From Akkermansia muciniphila (GTDB lineage Bacteria > Verrucomicrobiota > Verrucomicrobiia > Chthoniobacterales > Chthoniobacteraceae): 36,163 bases of DNA. Numbering within the stretch: the stretch's first letter is position 1; each line of letters starts with the position of its first letter. The stretch is from NCBI GenBank assembly GCA_945883955.1, contig CAMCYN010000009.1, positions 1 to 36,163 of the forward strand, in the 5' to 3' direction. This document shows positions 1 to 8,129 of the stretch, piece after piece. A program made the position numbers and the translations under genes. The notes beneath the pieces are model-generated. The model ran no database searches. It saw only the letters and a list, made by a program, of their open reading frames with translations, and was not told the DNA's origin.

Positions 1-1187
1 TCTGGATTACGGTTGAGCTGTGCGAGCACGACAATCGGGATGTTTAATTCCTTGGCGAGTGCTTTGAGGCCGCTGGAGATTTCCGCAATTTCGAGCTGAC
101 GGTTATCCTGAGCCCGGCGGGTTGTGGAGCGGAGCAACTGAAGGTAGTCGATGAAGATGGCCGCAATGTCATGCTGGCTCTTCATGCGACGCGCCTTGGC
201 CCGAAGCTCCAAAATGCTCAGCCCCGGCGTGTCATCAATGAACATCTTGCTTGAAGCGAGTTCGGACGCGGCGGCCGTTAACGACGGGAAATCCCGATCG
301 GACAGAAACCCCTGACGTACTTTGCCCAGGTTCACTTTGGCCCGCGAACACAGCAGACGCTGTACAAGCTGGCCCGAGCTCATTTCTAGAGAGAAGACGG
401 CGACCGCCTTTTTTTCCTGAAGGGCGACGTGCTCGGCAATGTTCATGGCGAACGCCGTTTTCCCCATGGAGGGACGCGCTGCAATGACGATCATTTCGGC
501 GCCGTGCAGGCCGTCGGTCATTTTGTCGAAGTCTTCGAACCCGGTGGGTAGTCCGGAAATGCCGCCCCGCCGTTCGTAGAGATCTTGGATGGAGGTGATG
601 GCGCCCATGACCTCCTTCTTCATATCGAAGGTGTTTTCTTGGAACTGCCCTTTGGCAATTTCGAAAATGCGGGTTTCTACCTCATCGAGCAAAGTTTGAA
701 CGGCTCCTTGTTCCTCGTAACTTCGGGCGGCGTATTCGGTGCAGACTCGGATAACCTCCCGGAGCGTGTGTTTTTCAACCAGGGAATCGAGGTAATACCC
801 GACATTGGCCGCCGTAGGCAGATAGGTAAAAAGATGGGTGATAAAAGCGGGCCCACCGATTTGATCGAGCTGCTGACGATCACGCATAAGCTGCGTGATC
901 GTGATAAAATCCACGGGCAGGTTTTTATTCCACATCTCCTCGAGGGTCTCGAAGAGTAGGGAATGCGCCGGGACGTGGAACTGTCTGCCCGTAAGGCGTT
1001 TTTCCGCACAGTAGGCTCCAACTTCCCTGGGCGATAGCAGGTAGCTGGAGAGAACGCCAAGTTCCGCCTCGGGCGATTGGGGCAGGGACCGATGCGGATC
1101 CGGTTGATGCTCCGCTTTGCCGTGAAGATCCACCTTGTTGCCGTTCCGATTGATCCGAGGGCGTTGTTTGTAGGTGTCTTGAGACAT
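1..1187 (-). CDS. dnaB: Replicative DNA helicase DnaB (partial, 3' end outside window)
   Basis: Hexameric replicative helicase that unwinds DNA ahead of the fork. The minus-strand frame opens with ATG at 1187 and stays open to the left edge (395 codons), so the C-terminus is missing. An N-terminal domain (from about residue 38, PQSPEAELGVL) is preceded by a polar extension of about 37 residues. The RecA-like domain shows Walker A ARPSMGKTA at residues 237-245 and Walker B IFIDYLQLL near 344-351, ending in QLNRNP at the edge. It lies 84 bases downstream of rplI, a gene order common in bacteria. A perfect terminator-like hairpin ends four bases before the ATG and no Shine-Dalgarno is visible, so the true start could be later (GTG at codon 19). 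Identity is certain; the start is less so. Confidence 0.96.
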   Translation of the reverse strand, partial: MSQDTYKQRPRINRNGNKVDLHGKAEHQPDPHRSLPQSPEAELGVLSSYLLSPREVGAYCAEKRLTGRQFHVPAHSLLFETLEEMWNKNLPVDFITITQLMRDRQQLDQIGGPAFITHLFTYLPTAANVGYYLDSLVEKHTLREVIRVCTEYAARSYEEQGAVQTLLDEVETRIFEIAKGQFQENTFDMKKEVMGAITSIQDLYERRGGISGLPTGFEDFDKMTDGLHGAEMIVIAARPSMGKTAFAMNIAEHVALQEKKAVAVFSLEMSSGQLVQRLLCSRAKVNLGKVRQGFLSDRDFPSLTAAASELASSKMFIDDTPGLSILELRAKARRMKSQHDIAAIFIDYLQLLRSTTRRAQDNRQLEIAEISSGLKALAKELNIPIVVLAQLNRNP

Positions 1188-1191
1188 AAAG

Positions 1192-1221
1192 AAAGGGGGC
1201 GGAAATTAATCCGCCCCCTTT
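1192..1221 (-). terminator. Terminator-like hairpin between rplI and dnaB
   Basis: Perfect 12-bp inverted repeat (arms 1192-1203 and 1210-1221, G/C-rich core) with a 6-base A/T loop. Read on the minus strand the stem is followed by TTTCTTT, as in an intrinsic terminator after rplI. The tail runs straight into the dnaB start codon at 1187. Confidence 0.75.
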
Positions 1222-1271
1222 TGGGTTTTACTCAATCACAGGCGGACGATAGACGCCGTCTGAAATGCGAG

Positions 1272-1835
1272 TTACTTGGAGTGTTTGGCTTTTACTTTAC
1301 CCTTGAAAACGCCCGCAGCGCGTTCCTCGTCGCCACCTTCGTTCGAGTCGGCACCTTCGGCTTTTCCTTCCGAACCCTTGGCTTTCACTGTAAGGTTCAG
1401 CTTCGCTGTCACGTCTGCGTGTAATTTGATGAGAATCTCGTGCGATCCACTTTCCTTGAGCGGACGCTCCAACTGAACGCGATGACGATCGATTTCGATC
1501 TTGCCGCCCAATTCCGATTTGAGGCGAGCGACGATATCGGCGGCTGTGATCGAGCCGAACGCCTTGCCAGTTTCTCCAGTTTCGAGTTCGAGCTGGATCT
1601 TCAGCTTGCCGATGCGGCGGGAGAGTTCTTCTGCTTCGTTGAGCTCGCTGGCTTCACGTTCCGCGCGTTTCGCCTTCAGCAGGTTGACGCGACGCAGCGT
1701 GATAGGCGTCACTTCGAGAGCCTTTCCTGTGGGGATGAGGAAATTACGTGCGTAACCAGGACGCACTCTTACGACGTCCGCTTCGGCGCCGAGGGTTTCA
1801 ATCTTTTCGGTGAGAATTACTTCCGTGGTAGCCAT
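1272..1835 (-). CDS. rplI: 50S ribosomal protein L9
   Basis: Large-subunit ribosomal protein bL9, which binds 23S rRNA and helps maintain reading-frame fidelity. The N-terminal signature is clear: EVILTEKIETLG, then VVRVRPGYARNFLIPTGKA at residues 22-40, followed by the long connecting helix (about 41-75) and the C-terminal RNA-binding domain (about 76-148, containing KLKSELGGKIEIDRHRVQL-type sequence). At 187 residues it is longer than the usual 150 or so. The extra 35-40 residues form a low-complexity, charged tail rich in Gly, Glu, Ala and Lys. Upstream on the same strand is a metabolic gene rather than the usual rpsF/ssb/rpsR; dnaB follows, separated by a hairpin. Start ATG at 1835. Confidence 0.97.
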   Translation of the reverse strand: MATTEVILTEKIETLGAEADVVRVRPGYARNFLIPTGKALEVTPITLRRVNLLKAKRAEREASELNEAEELSRRIGKLKIQLELETGETGKAFGSITAADIVARLKSELGGKIEIDRHRVQLERPLKESGSHEILIKLHADVTAKLNLTVKAKGSEGKAEGADSNEGGDEERAAGVFKGKVKAKHSK

Positions 1836-1913
1836 GACAAAAAAGGGACAAAAATTTGTTGAAGGATCCCGAGTAAAACGGGAGGGAGAGCAAAATGGAG
1901 TCTCATAGGAATG

Positions 1914-2774
1914 TCAAGCGGCAGACTTCACGGAGGACAAAGGATTCGCTCCCCAAGGGCCGATTGGTCCTTTTTCCTGCTCTACAGGGTTGGTGAGAGT
2001 CCCAATTCCTTCAATCTGGATACTGATGGAATCTCCGGGCGCTAAGAATCGCGGAGGTTTGCGCGCCATACCGACGCCGGAAGGCGTGCCGGTTAAGATG
2101 ACCGTGCCGGGTAAGATCGTGGTGCTGGCACTCAAAAACTCGATGATCGTCGCCACGGAAAAGATCATGTCAGCGGTATTGGAGTCCTGGAGGGCCTCTC
2201 CGTTGAGAATAGCTTGAATCCGGAGTGTGTTCGGGGCCGGCAGGCTCTCTGGAGTTACAAGGCAGGGGCCCAGCGGGCAGAAGGTGTCAAAACCCTTGCC
2301 TCGGCACCACTGGCTTCCGCCTTCCTTTTGCCAATCCCGGGCACTGACATCGTTTGCTGCCGTGTAGCCAAGGACGTGCTCGAGGGCATTTTCCTTGAAC
2401 ACGTTCCTGCATGATTTCCCGATCACGACAGCCAGTTCGGCTTCGTAATCTACCTTGTGCGAGCTCAGCCAGGTTGGAATCTCAATCGGGAGGCCGGGAT
2501 CCTGCACCGCCGCCGGATTTTTCATAAAAAGAACGGGATACGACGGCAGGGACGCCCCTGTTTCTTCGGCATGTTTTCGGTAGTTGAGACCGATACAAAG
2601 GATAGTGCGCGGGGCAACGGGAGCCAGGATTGCGGCTACCGCGGCCGGTTCGTCAGACTTTGCAAAACCGTCCCAGAGGTTCTGCCCGTGAAGATTCAGT
2701 TCGAGCAAACCTTCGGACGATTCCCAGGCGTATCCAATCCGGCCTTCCGGTGAGCGGTAGCGGTAGATCTTCAT
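1914..2774 (-). CDS. Fumarylacetoacetate hydrolase family protein
   Basis: FAH-superfamily enzyme of 286 residues; members hydrolyse or decarboxylate 2-oxo or acylpyruvate-type substrates with a divalent metal. Visible motifs: [12 protein letters not shown] near residue 60, metal-ligand region [13 protein letters not shown] near 107-119, [13 protein letters not shown], the [12 protein letters not shown] loop, and LTGTPSGVG near 230. The short N-terminal region followed by the catalytic domain matches the YcgM / 2-hydroxyhepta-2,4-diene-1,7-dioate isomerase-like group, but substrate cannot be read from the sequence. It sits upstream of rplI by 78 bases on the same strand, so co-transcription is possible. 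It is divergent from the rhomboid gene, and about 100 bases separate the two starts. Confidence 0.92.
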   Translation of the reverse strand: MKIYRYRSPEGRIGYAWESSEGLLELNLHGQNLWDGFAKSDEPAAVAAILAPVAPRTILCIGLNYRKHAEETGASLPSYPVLFMKNPAAVQDPGLPIEIPTWLSSHKVDYEAELAVVIGKSCRNVFKENALEHVLGYTAANDVSARDWQKEGGSQWCRGKGFDTFCPLGPCLVTPESLPAPNTLRIQAILNGEALQDSNTADMIFSVATIIEFLSASTTILPGTVILTGTPSGVGMARKPPRFLAPGDSISIQIEGIGTLTNPVEQEKGPIGPWGANPLSSVKSAA

Positions 2775-2873
2775 TTGTTGTCACACAAAACCTGAACTGT
2801 TGCTGGATTCAATGCCGGTGTTAAAGAGCAGTTCCGAAACCGGCGGTGAGTCTAAGGAGATGCTCCGCGAAAG

Positions 2874-3848
2874 ATGGCCGTTTGCTCCTCGCCCGGATGT
2901 GTTAAGAGCGACGGCGTGGAAGTTTCGCCCTTTGACCCGGACGCAGAGCTGGTGGATGTCGCCCATTGTGCAACTCTGGCGGTGGCTCGGGAGTGTGCCC
3001 TGGTGCTTGCGGCCAAGGGGATTGTGTATTCGATCGTGCGCAACGGAGACGAATGGCTGCTGTGCGTCGAGCCTCATCAAAAGCCTGAGGCGTCCTCGGA
3101 ATTGCGAGCGTATTTTGCTGAAGCGCCTCAGAATGTTCCGAGCCCAAACCCTGAGCCTGTTCTTGAGCGCGTTCGGTTTTGGTCGCTCTCTGTGGTAGCT
3201 TGGGGGATGTTGATGCTCAGTGTGCTTCAGGCGGAGCGAAGCCCGGATTGGGAAGGCAGGGGAATCCTTGTGTCTAATGCGGTTATTTCCGGGGGTGAAT
3301 GGTGGCGGGCGGTGACAGCCCTGACTTTGCATGGAGATGTGCCCCATGTACTGGCCAATCTCGGCAGCGGACTGCTCTTTGCGGGCCTCCTCATCCCGCG
3401 GTTTGGTCAGGGCGTCACCTGGCTGTTTGTCTTGTTATCCGGCGCTCTCGGAAACTTGTGTAATGCCTGGTTGTATATGCACGAGGTTCACCGAAGCTTG
3501 GGCGCTTCGACGGCGGTATTCGGGGCGCTGGGACTTCTTTCGGGAGATGCGCTGACGGCGGCGCTGGCGCACTCGAGGGGATATTCGTGGTGGCGCTGGG
3601 TATTGCCCTTAGGAGCTGGCCTGGCTTTGCTTGCGTATCTCGGGACAGGCGGGCAAGAGGATCGTCACGTGGATGTATTGGCTCATTTCTGGGGCTTTTT
3701 GATGGGGCTTCCGCTGGGGCTTCTGGGCGGCTTTTGGCGTCCCAGGGAAAGTGCTGGCCAGTTCGGGCAAACCCTTTGTGGATGCCTTGCAATTGGGGGG
3801 ATAGTCGGGGCGTGGTGGCTGGCTTCCGCATTGGGGACGGTCGGCTAA
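2874..3848 (+). CDS. Rhomboid family intramembrane serine protease with N-terminal cytoplasmic domain
   Basis: Membrane serine protease of 324 residues that cleaves transmembrane substrates. After a membrane segment near residues 103-119 come GEWWRAVTALTLHGDVPHVL (141-160) with His158 and Asn162, the catalytic GAS motif (Gly210-Ala-Ser212, followed by VFGALG), and catalytic His271 in AHFWGFLMG. All catalytic residues are present, so it should be active. Residues 1-90 are a soluble extension with a pattern (AREC...LAAKGIVYSI...EWLLCVE) that resembles the small 'signal-transducing' DUF2007-like fold; that assignment is tentative. It is followed after 84 bases by ileS. The ATG at 2874 has AAGGAG 14 bases upstream, a long spacing. 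Confidence 0.93.
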   Translation: MAVCSSPGCVKSDGVEVSPFDPDAELVDVAHCATLAVARECALVLAAKGIVYSIVRNGDEWLLCVEPHQKPEASSELRAYFAEAPQNVPSPNPEPVLERVRFWSLSVVAWGMLMLSVLQAERSPDWEGRGILVSNAVISGGEWWRAVTALTLHGDVPHVLANLGSGLLFAGLLIPRFGQGVTWLFVLLSGALGNLCNAWLYMHEVHRSLGASTAVFGALGLLSGDALTAALAHSRGYSWWRWVLPLGAGLALLAYLGTGGQEDRHVDVLAHFWGFLMGLPLGLLGGFWRPRESAGQFGQTLCGCLAIGGIVGAWWLASALGTVG

Positions 3849-3932
3849 AAGCTGAGTTTTCACTGCGCGCACCGATTGACCGGGTTAAGGGCGGGCACTA
3901 ACGTCGCCGGCTCCCGTCACCCGCCATCTGTT

Positions 3933-6671
3933 ATGAGCCTCAATTACAAAGATACGCTGCTTCTCCCCAAGACTGAGTTCCCGATGAAGGCGGATCTCGT
4001 AAAACGCGAGCCGGAACGCCTGGCAAAATGGGAAAAGGAGGGGCTTTACCATCGTATTCTGGAAACCCGCGTGGGATCTCCTGCCTTTGTGCTTCACGAC
4101 GGCCCGCCCTTCGCCAACGGCGATGTGCACATGGGGACTGCGCTGAACAAGATTCTCAAAGATTTTATCGTCAAATCCCGCAGCATGGCCGGGTTTCGGG
4201 CACCCTTTGTTCCCGGATGGGACACCCACGGTCTTCCCATCGAATTTAAGGTGGTCAAGGAATCCCGGGGATTACATCCCGCAGAGATCCGGCGTCGTTC
4301 CGAGGAGTATGCCCGGAAGTACGTCGATATTCAGCGTGGTCAGTTCAAGCGGCTGGGAGTGCTTGCTGAGTGGGAAAATCCCTACCTGACGTTAGCTCCT
4401 GGCTACGAAGCGGATATTTTGCGCTCTTTTGCGGGTCTGGTGGAAAAGGGGCTTGTTTATCAGAGTTTGAAGCCGGTTTATTGGAGTACTGGCGCTCAAA
4501 CCGCTCTAGCCGAGGCCGAGGTGGAGTATGCGGACCGGGAAGATCCGGCCATTTTTGTCGAGTTTCCAATCGTCTCGGGAGTGCTTGCCAGCCAGGCCAG
4601 TATGGTAATCTGGACGACGACCCCTTGGACGCTCCCGGCAAATGTCGCAATCGCGGTGCATCCCAGGGAGCACTATGTCGTGCGCCGCATGACCGTGGCG
4701 GGGCGGGAACGGGTTTTAGTTATCGCCGAAAAGCTGCTCGGAGCCTTCGCCGCCGCGACCCAGACCTCCGTCCCGACCGCCGTGGAAGCGCTCGACTTTT
4801 TCTTTACCGGGGAACAACTGGCTGGAAGCGAAGCTCAGCACCCGTTCCTTGCTAGGAGATCGCGGATCATCACCGCAGATTTTGTTACAACCGATAGCGG
4901 TACGGGACAGGTACACATCGCTCCGGGTCACGGTTCGGACGATTATCTCGCAGGTGTGCAGAACGGTTTGCCGATTCTGTCTCCGGTAGACGAACACGGA
5001 CGTTTTACCGAAGAAGTGGGCGTGCCGGTTTGGGCCGGACAATACGTGTTTGATGCCAATAAAGAGGTGATCGCTCACCTGAAAGAAAACGGCTCCCTTT
5101 TGGGCGAACAGGTTTACCAGCACAGTTACCCGCACTGCTGGCGCTCAAAAACGCCGATCGTTTTCCGGGCTGTGGAGCAGTTTTTCATCCGTGTGGATGC
5201 TATTCGGGCGGAAGCTTTGAAGGCAATTGAGGGCGTGGAATGGCTTCCGCACTGGGGCCAAAACCGAATTGCCGGGACTGTGGAGTCGCGGCCTGACTGG
5301 TGTATTTCCCGCCAGCGGTCTTGGGGCGTACCGATTCCGGTGTTTTACGATCCTGCCGGTAAGGTGGTTCTGGAGGCGGATCTTGCGCGCAAAGTGGCGG
5401 ATCTTGTCGAGGCTCGTGGGACAAACCTTTGGTTTGAACAGGACGATGCCTGGTGGGTCCAGCAACTTGGGTTGCCGGCTGGAACAACACGCCGGAACGA
5501 CACGCTCGACGTGTGGATTGATTCCGGCGTTTCGCATGAAGCCGTTCTCCGTAGGCATCCGGATCTTCATTTCCCAGCGGACGTTTATATTGAGGCTACC
5601 GACCAGCATCGCGGCTGGTTTCAATCCTCTCTCATGACTTCTGTGGCCCTCCGTGGCGAAGCGCCTTATCGGACGGTGATCACCCACGGTTTTGTCGTGG
5701 ATAAAGACACCCGCAAGAAGGTCTCCAAATCGGCTCAAGGTACGTATGTGAAGCCGATGGATGCGGCCCATTTTGTGAACAAATACGGTGCGGACATCGT
5801 TCGGTTGTGGGCCTCCAGTGTGGAATTCACCCATGAAGTGCCGTTTTCGGAGGAAAGCTTTGCGCTTCTTACCGATGCCTACCGTCAGTTCCGGAACGTA
5901 CTGCGGATCCTTCTGGCAAATTTTCATGATTTGCCGGCCGGAACAACCTCCCTGGAGGGGGCGACCACCGTGGATCGTTGGGTTTTGAGCCGCTTGCAGG
6001 GAGTGATTGCCACGTGTTGCGACGCTTATGCGGTCTATGATTTCCGGAGGGTGTTTCAGACCTTGAATCAGTTCTGCACCGTCGATCTCTCTTCGCTCTA
6101 CGTTGATATTACCAAGGATCGGCTCTACTGCGACGCCGTGGATGCACCTCGACGTCGTGCGACTCAGGTTGTCATGTCTCGGGTTTTTGACGCCGTATGC
6201 CGTCTTCTGAGTCCCATCTTGGCATATACCGCAGACGAAGCCTGGGAATTTTCGGGACATCCCAAATCCATCCACATGGAGCTATTCCCGGAACCGGATT
6301 TCGCTCTTCGCGATGAAGCTTTGGAACAGCGTTTCGAACAGTGGCTTCAGTTGCGCGCCGTGGTGGCCCAGGCTGTCGAGCCTGCCCGGCAGCAAAAACT
6401 CATCGGAAATGCGCTCGAAGCCGACATCGAACTCGAAATTGCGGATGACGCTCTGTTGCAATCCGCCGAACAGGTTCAGGGTGAATTGGAAGAGGTCCTT
6501 ATCTTAAGTCAGTTGCGTGTGAAAAAGGGAGTGCAAACTGTGGCCCACTTAACCCGTAACCCGAATGCCCGCTGTGGACGTTGCTGGCGGCACAAACCCT
6601 CCGTGGGACATTCGCCAGCCCATCCCGACTTGTGCGATCGTTGTGAGTCCGTACTCGGATCGCTCGCATAA
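3933..6671 (+). CDS. ileS: Isoleucyl-tRNA synthetase
   Basis: Class I aminoacyl-tRNA synthetase charging tRNA-Ile, with CP1 editing domain. From ATG 3933 the protein is 912 residues and begins MSLNYKDTLLLPKTEFPM, matching the usual bacterial N-terminus; an in-frame ATG at 3876 would add 19 unconserved residues and was not chosen. HIGH-like motif VHMGT lies near residue 64 (in GPPFANGDVHMG), PGWDTHGLP follows near 93, and the KMSKS-type loop is KKVSKS near 595, with Val in place of Met. The C-terminus carries a zinc-binding CGRCW...CDRC cluster, typical of the E. coli-like bacterial form. lspA starts five bases after the stop, a conserved pairing. Confidence 0.97.
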   Translation: MSLNYKDTLLLPKTEFPMKADLVKREPERLAKWEKEGLYHRILETRVGSPAFVLHDGPPFANGDVHMGTALNKILKDFIVKSRSMAGFRAPFVPGWDTHGLPIEFKVVKESRGLHPAEIRRRSEEYARKYVDIQRGQFKRLGVLAEWENPYLTLAPGYEADILRSFAGLVEKGLVYQSLKPVYWSTGAQTALAEAEVEYADREDPAIFVEFPIVSGVLASQASMVIWTTTPWTLPANVAIAVHPREHYVVRRMTVAGRERVLVIAEKLLGAFAAATQTSVPTAVEALDFFFTGEQLAGSEAQHPFLARRSRIITADFVTTDSGTGQVHIAPGHGSDDYLAGVQNGLPILSPVDEHGRFTEEVGVPVWAGQYVFDANKEVIAHLKENGSLLGEQVYQHSYPHCWRSKTPIVFRAVEQFFIRVDAIRAEALKAIEGVEWLPHWGQNRIAGTVESRPDWCISRQRSWGVPIPVFYDPAGKVVLEADLARKVADLVEARGTNLWFEQDDAWWVQQLGLPAGTTRRNDTLDVWIDSGVSHEAVLRRHPDLHFPADVYIEATDQHRGWFQSSLMTSVALRGEAPYRTVITHGFVVDKDTRKKVSKSAQGTYVKPMDAAHFVNKYGADIVRLWASSVEFTHEVPFSEESFALLTDAYRQFRNVLRILLANFHDLPAGTTSLEGATTVDRWVLSRLQGVIATCCDAYAVYDFRRVFQTLNQFCTVDLSSLYVDITKDRLYCDAVDAPRRRATQVVMSRVFDAVCRLLSPILAYTADEAWEFSGHPKSIHMELFPEPDFALRDEALEQRFEQWLQLRAVVAQAVEPARQQKLIGNALEADIELEIADDALLQSAEQVQGELEEVLILSQLRVKKGVQTVAHLTRNPNARCGRCWRHKPSVGHSPAHPDLCDRCESVLGSLA

Positions 6672-6676
6672 CTCTC

Positions 6677-7237
6677 ATGAGTGACCTTGCCCAAGCTCCC
6701 GAACCGGTTTCCCTACCCTCGCGTCCAAGCGGCTTTGGTTGGTGGTTGCCGGCCTTGACGGTGTCGGCGTTGTACGCGCTGGACCAGGCCACGAAGCTTT
6801 GGACGGTGCAGCACGTGCCGCTGGGCGAGCATCTCCCAATCCTCCCGGGTCGCTTCGATTGGGTGCATTTTAGTAACACCGGGGCGGCTTTTGGCGTGCT
6901 CCAGGACAGCAATAAGTTCTTCATTGGGATTTCTTTAGTCGCGTTTGTGGGCCTTCTGTGGGCGATGGCGCGCCGGATCTTCCCAGGCCGGCTCAACTAT
7001 GCCGCCCTGTTGCTGCTGCTGTCCGGGATTTTGGGAAATGTTACCGACCGTCTCGTTCACGGTTACGTGGTTGATTTTCTCCTTTTTGACCTTGGGTTTC
7101 CCCCGGCCAACCCGTGGCCCGCTTTTAACGTCGCGGACAGCTGTATTTGTGTCGCGGTTGTCCTTTTGCTGCTCGCCTCGCTGTTGGAAGAAATGGAGCG
7201 TCGTCGGACCCTCGGCCGTGTAGGGGAGGGGCGGTAA
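6677..7237 (+). CDS. lspA: Lipoprotein signal peptidase (signal peptidase II)
   Basis: Inner-membrane aspartyl peptidase that removes signal peptides from prolipoproteins after lipidation. It is 186 residues with four hydrophobic segments (about 23-40, 82-98, 108-120, 152-171). Family motifs are present: NTGAAFG at 67-73, GNVTDRLVHGYVVDF at 120-134 and FNVADSCI at 150-157. The two catalytic aspartates are Asp133 and Asp154. The N-terminal 20 residues are a polar extension. The gene is five bases downstream of ileS and almost certainly translated from the same transcript; substrates nearby include the candidate lipoprotein at 21.1 kb. Confidence 0.97.
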   Translation: MSDLAQAPEPVSLPSRPSGFGWWLPALTVSALYALDQATKLWTVQHVPLGEHLPILPGRFDWVHFSNTGAAFGVLQDSNKFFIGISLVAFVGLLWAMARRIFPGRLNYAALLLLLSGILGNVTDRLVHGYVVDFLLFDLGFPPANPWPAFNVADSCICVAVVLLLLASLLEEMERRRTLGRVGEGR

Positions 7238-7238
7238 T

Positions 7239-7261
7239 CCAACGGCGCATGCCGTCGTTGG
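7239..7261 (+). terminator. Hairpin after lspA, possible terminator
   Basis: A 9-bp stem with one G-U pair (7239-7247 with 7253-7261) begins two bases after the lspA stop. No clear T-tract follows, so factor-independent termination is uncertain. Confidence 0.35.
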
Positions 7262-7373
7262 CTCCGTGAAGCCCTGACTGCACCCCCGCCGCAGGAAGCC
7301 GCCTCCCCCCTGTTTTCGCCGGTAACCCTCCCCGTATTTTTATCGTTTCCGGAGACTCCCGCGGTCTACTCGA

Positions 7374-7856
7374 TCAGGAGATTTTTACCTCCAAAGCCTT
7401 TGGCGCGGCCTGAGGGTTTTTGGTAATCTTGACTGTTAAAACTCCTTCTCGCAGATTTGCTTGCGCCTTTTGCGATTCTGCTCCGGGTGGCAGCGTAAAC
7501 GAGCGCAAAAACGTCCCATAGGCGCGCTCTACCCGGCAGAACTGCTGGCCCTTCTGCTCGCTTTCGCTTTTGCGTTCCCCGGAAATTTCCAGCACTCCGT
7601 TGCGCACACTCACTTTGACATCTTCCTTTGGAATTTGCGGCAGCTCGGCTTTGACTACGTACTCCTGCTCATTCTCACTGATGTCCACCACCGGGGACCA
7701 AACGCGCTGGCTGAGCGTGGATTCCATCTCCCAGGGCGTGAGACTGCGGCCCATCAGGGATTCTAGTCGTTGCTCGATGGTTTCCAACTCCCGAAATAGG
7801 TCCGAGCGGTCCAGTTGATATGGGTTCCATTGGTTGGATTTGGCTAAGGTATTCAT
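7374..7856 (-). CDS. Small heat-shock protein, Hsp20/alpha-crystallin family
   Basis: ATP-independent holdase chaperone of 160 residues. The N-terminal arm (1-50) contains the usual DLFRELETIEQRLE-type helix. The alpha-crystallin domain spans about 52-150 with VWSPVVDISENEQEYVVKAE, the VSVRNGVLEISGERK strand and the AYGTFLRSFTLPPG segment. The C-terminal LEVKIS holds an I/V-x-I-like anchoring motif. It is a single gene, convergent with lspA and divergent from the reductase at 8130. I see neither a CIRCE element nor a clear sigma-32 promoter in the 273 bases upstream; a short GC hairpin (7903-7916) sits there. Confidence 0.95.
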   Translation of the reverse strand: MNTLAKSNQWNPYQLDRSDLFRELETIEQRLESLMGRSLTPWEMESTLSQRVWSPVVDISENEQEYVVKAELPQIPKEDVKVSVRNGVLEISGERKSESEQKGQQFCRVERAYGTFLRSFTLPPGAESQKAQANLREGVLTVKITKNPQAAPKALEVKIS

Positions 7857-8129
7857 TTTTTATCCGTTGTTTTTATATCTCGTTCTCCAAAGATTGTTTT
7901 GAGCGCCTCTTGGCGCCTTGACTCCCTTCCACCGTCCTCAAAGCGCCCCCCTCCGTTCCGGTGTCCTTCGGCGCTGTGTGTCTCCACCCGCCGTCTCCTG
8001 ACTCCCTGTCTGTGACTACGGATGGGAGTGGAAGGCGGCTGAACGATTCGGGAATAATTGGAGGAAAATTCAGCCCCGTGTCTGGGGCGGCTTGATCGTA
8101 ACGCCTCTCACTGGATATTGTGCCCCCTT

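Noticed and set aside
1868-1890. Small hairpin between the FAH-family gene and rplI
   Set aside because: The stem is five pairs with no T-tract; too weak to call.
5145-6275. Long open frame (376 codons) on the minus strand inside ileS
   Set aside because: It lies opposite a certain ileS with all motifs; its protein has low-complexity, His/Arg/Pro-rich character typical of an antisense frame in high-GC DNA.
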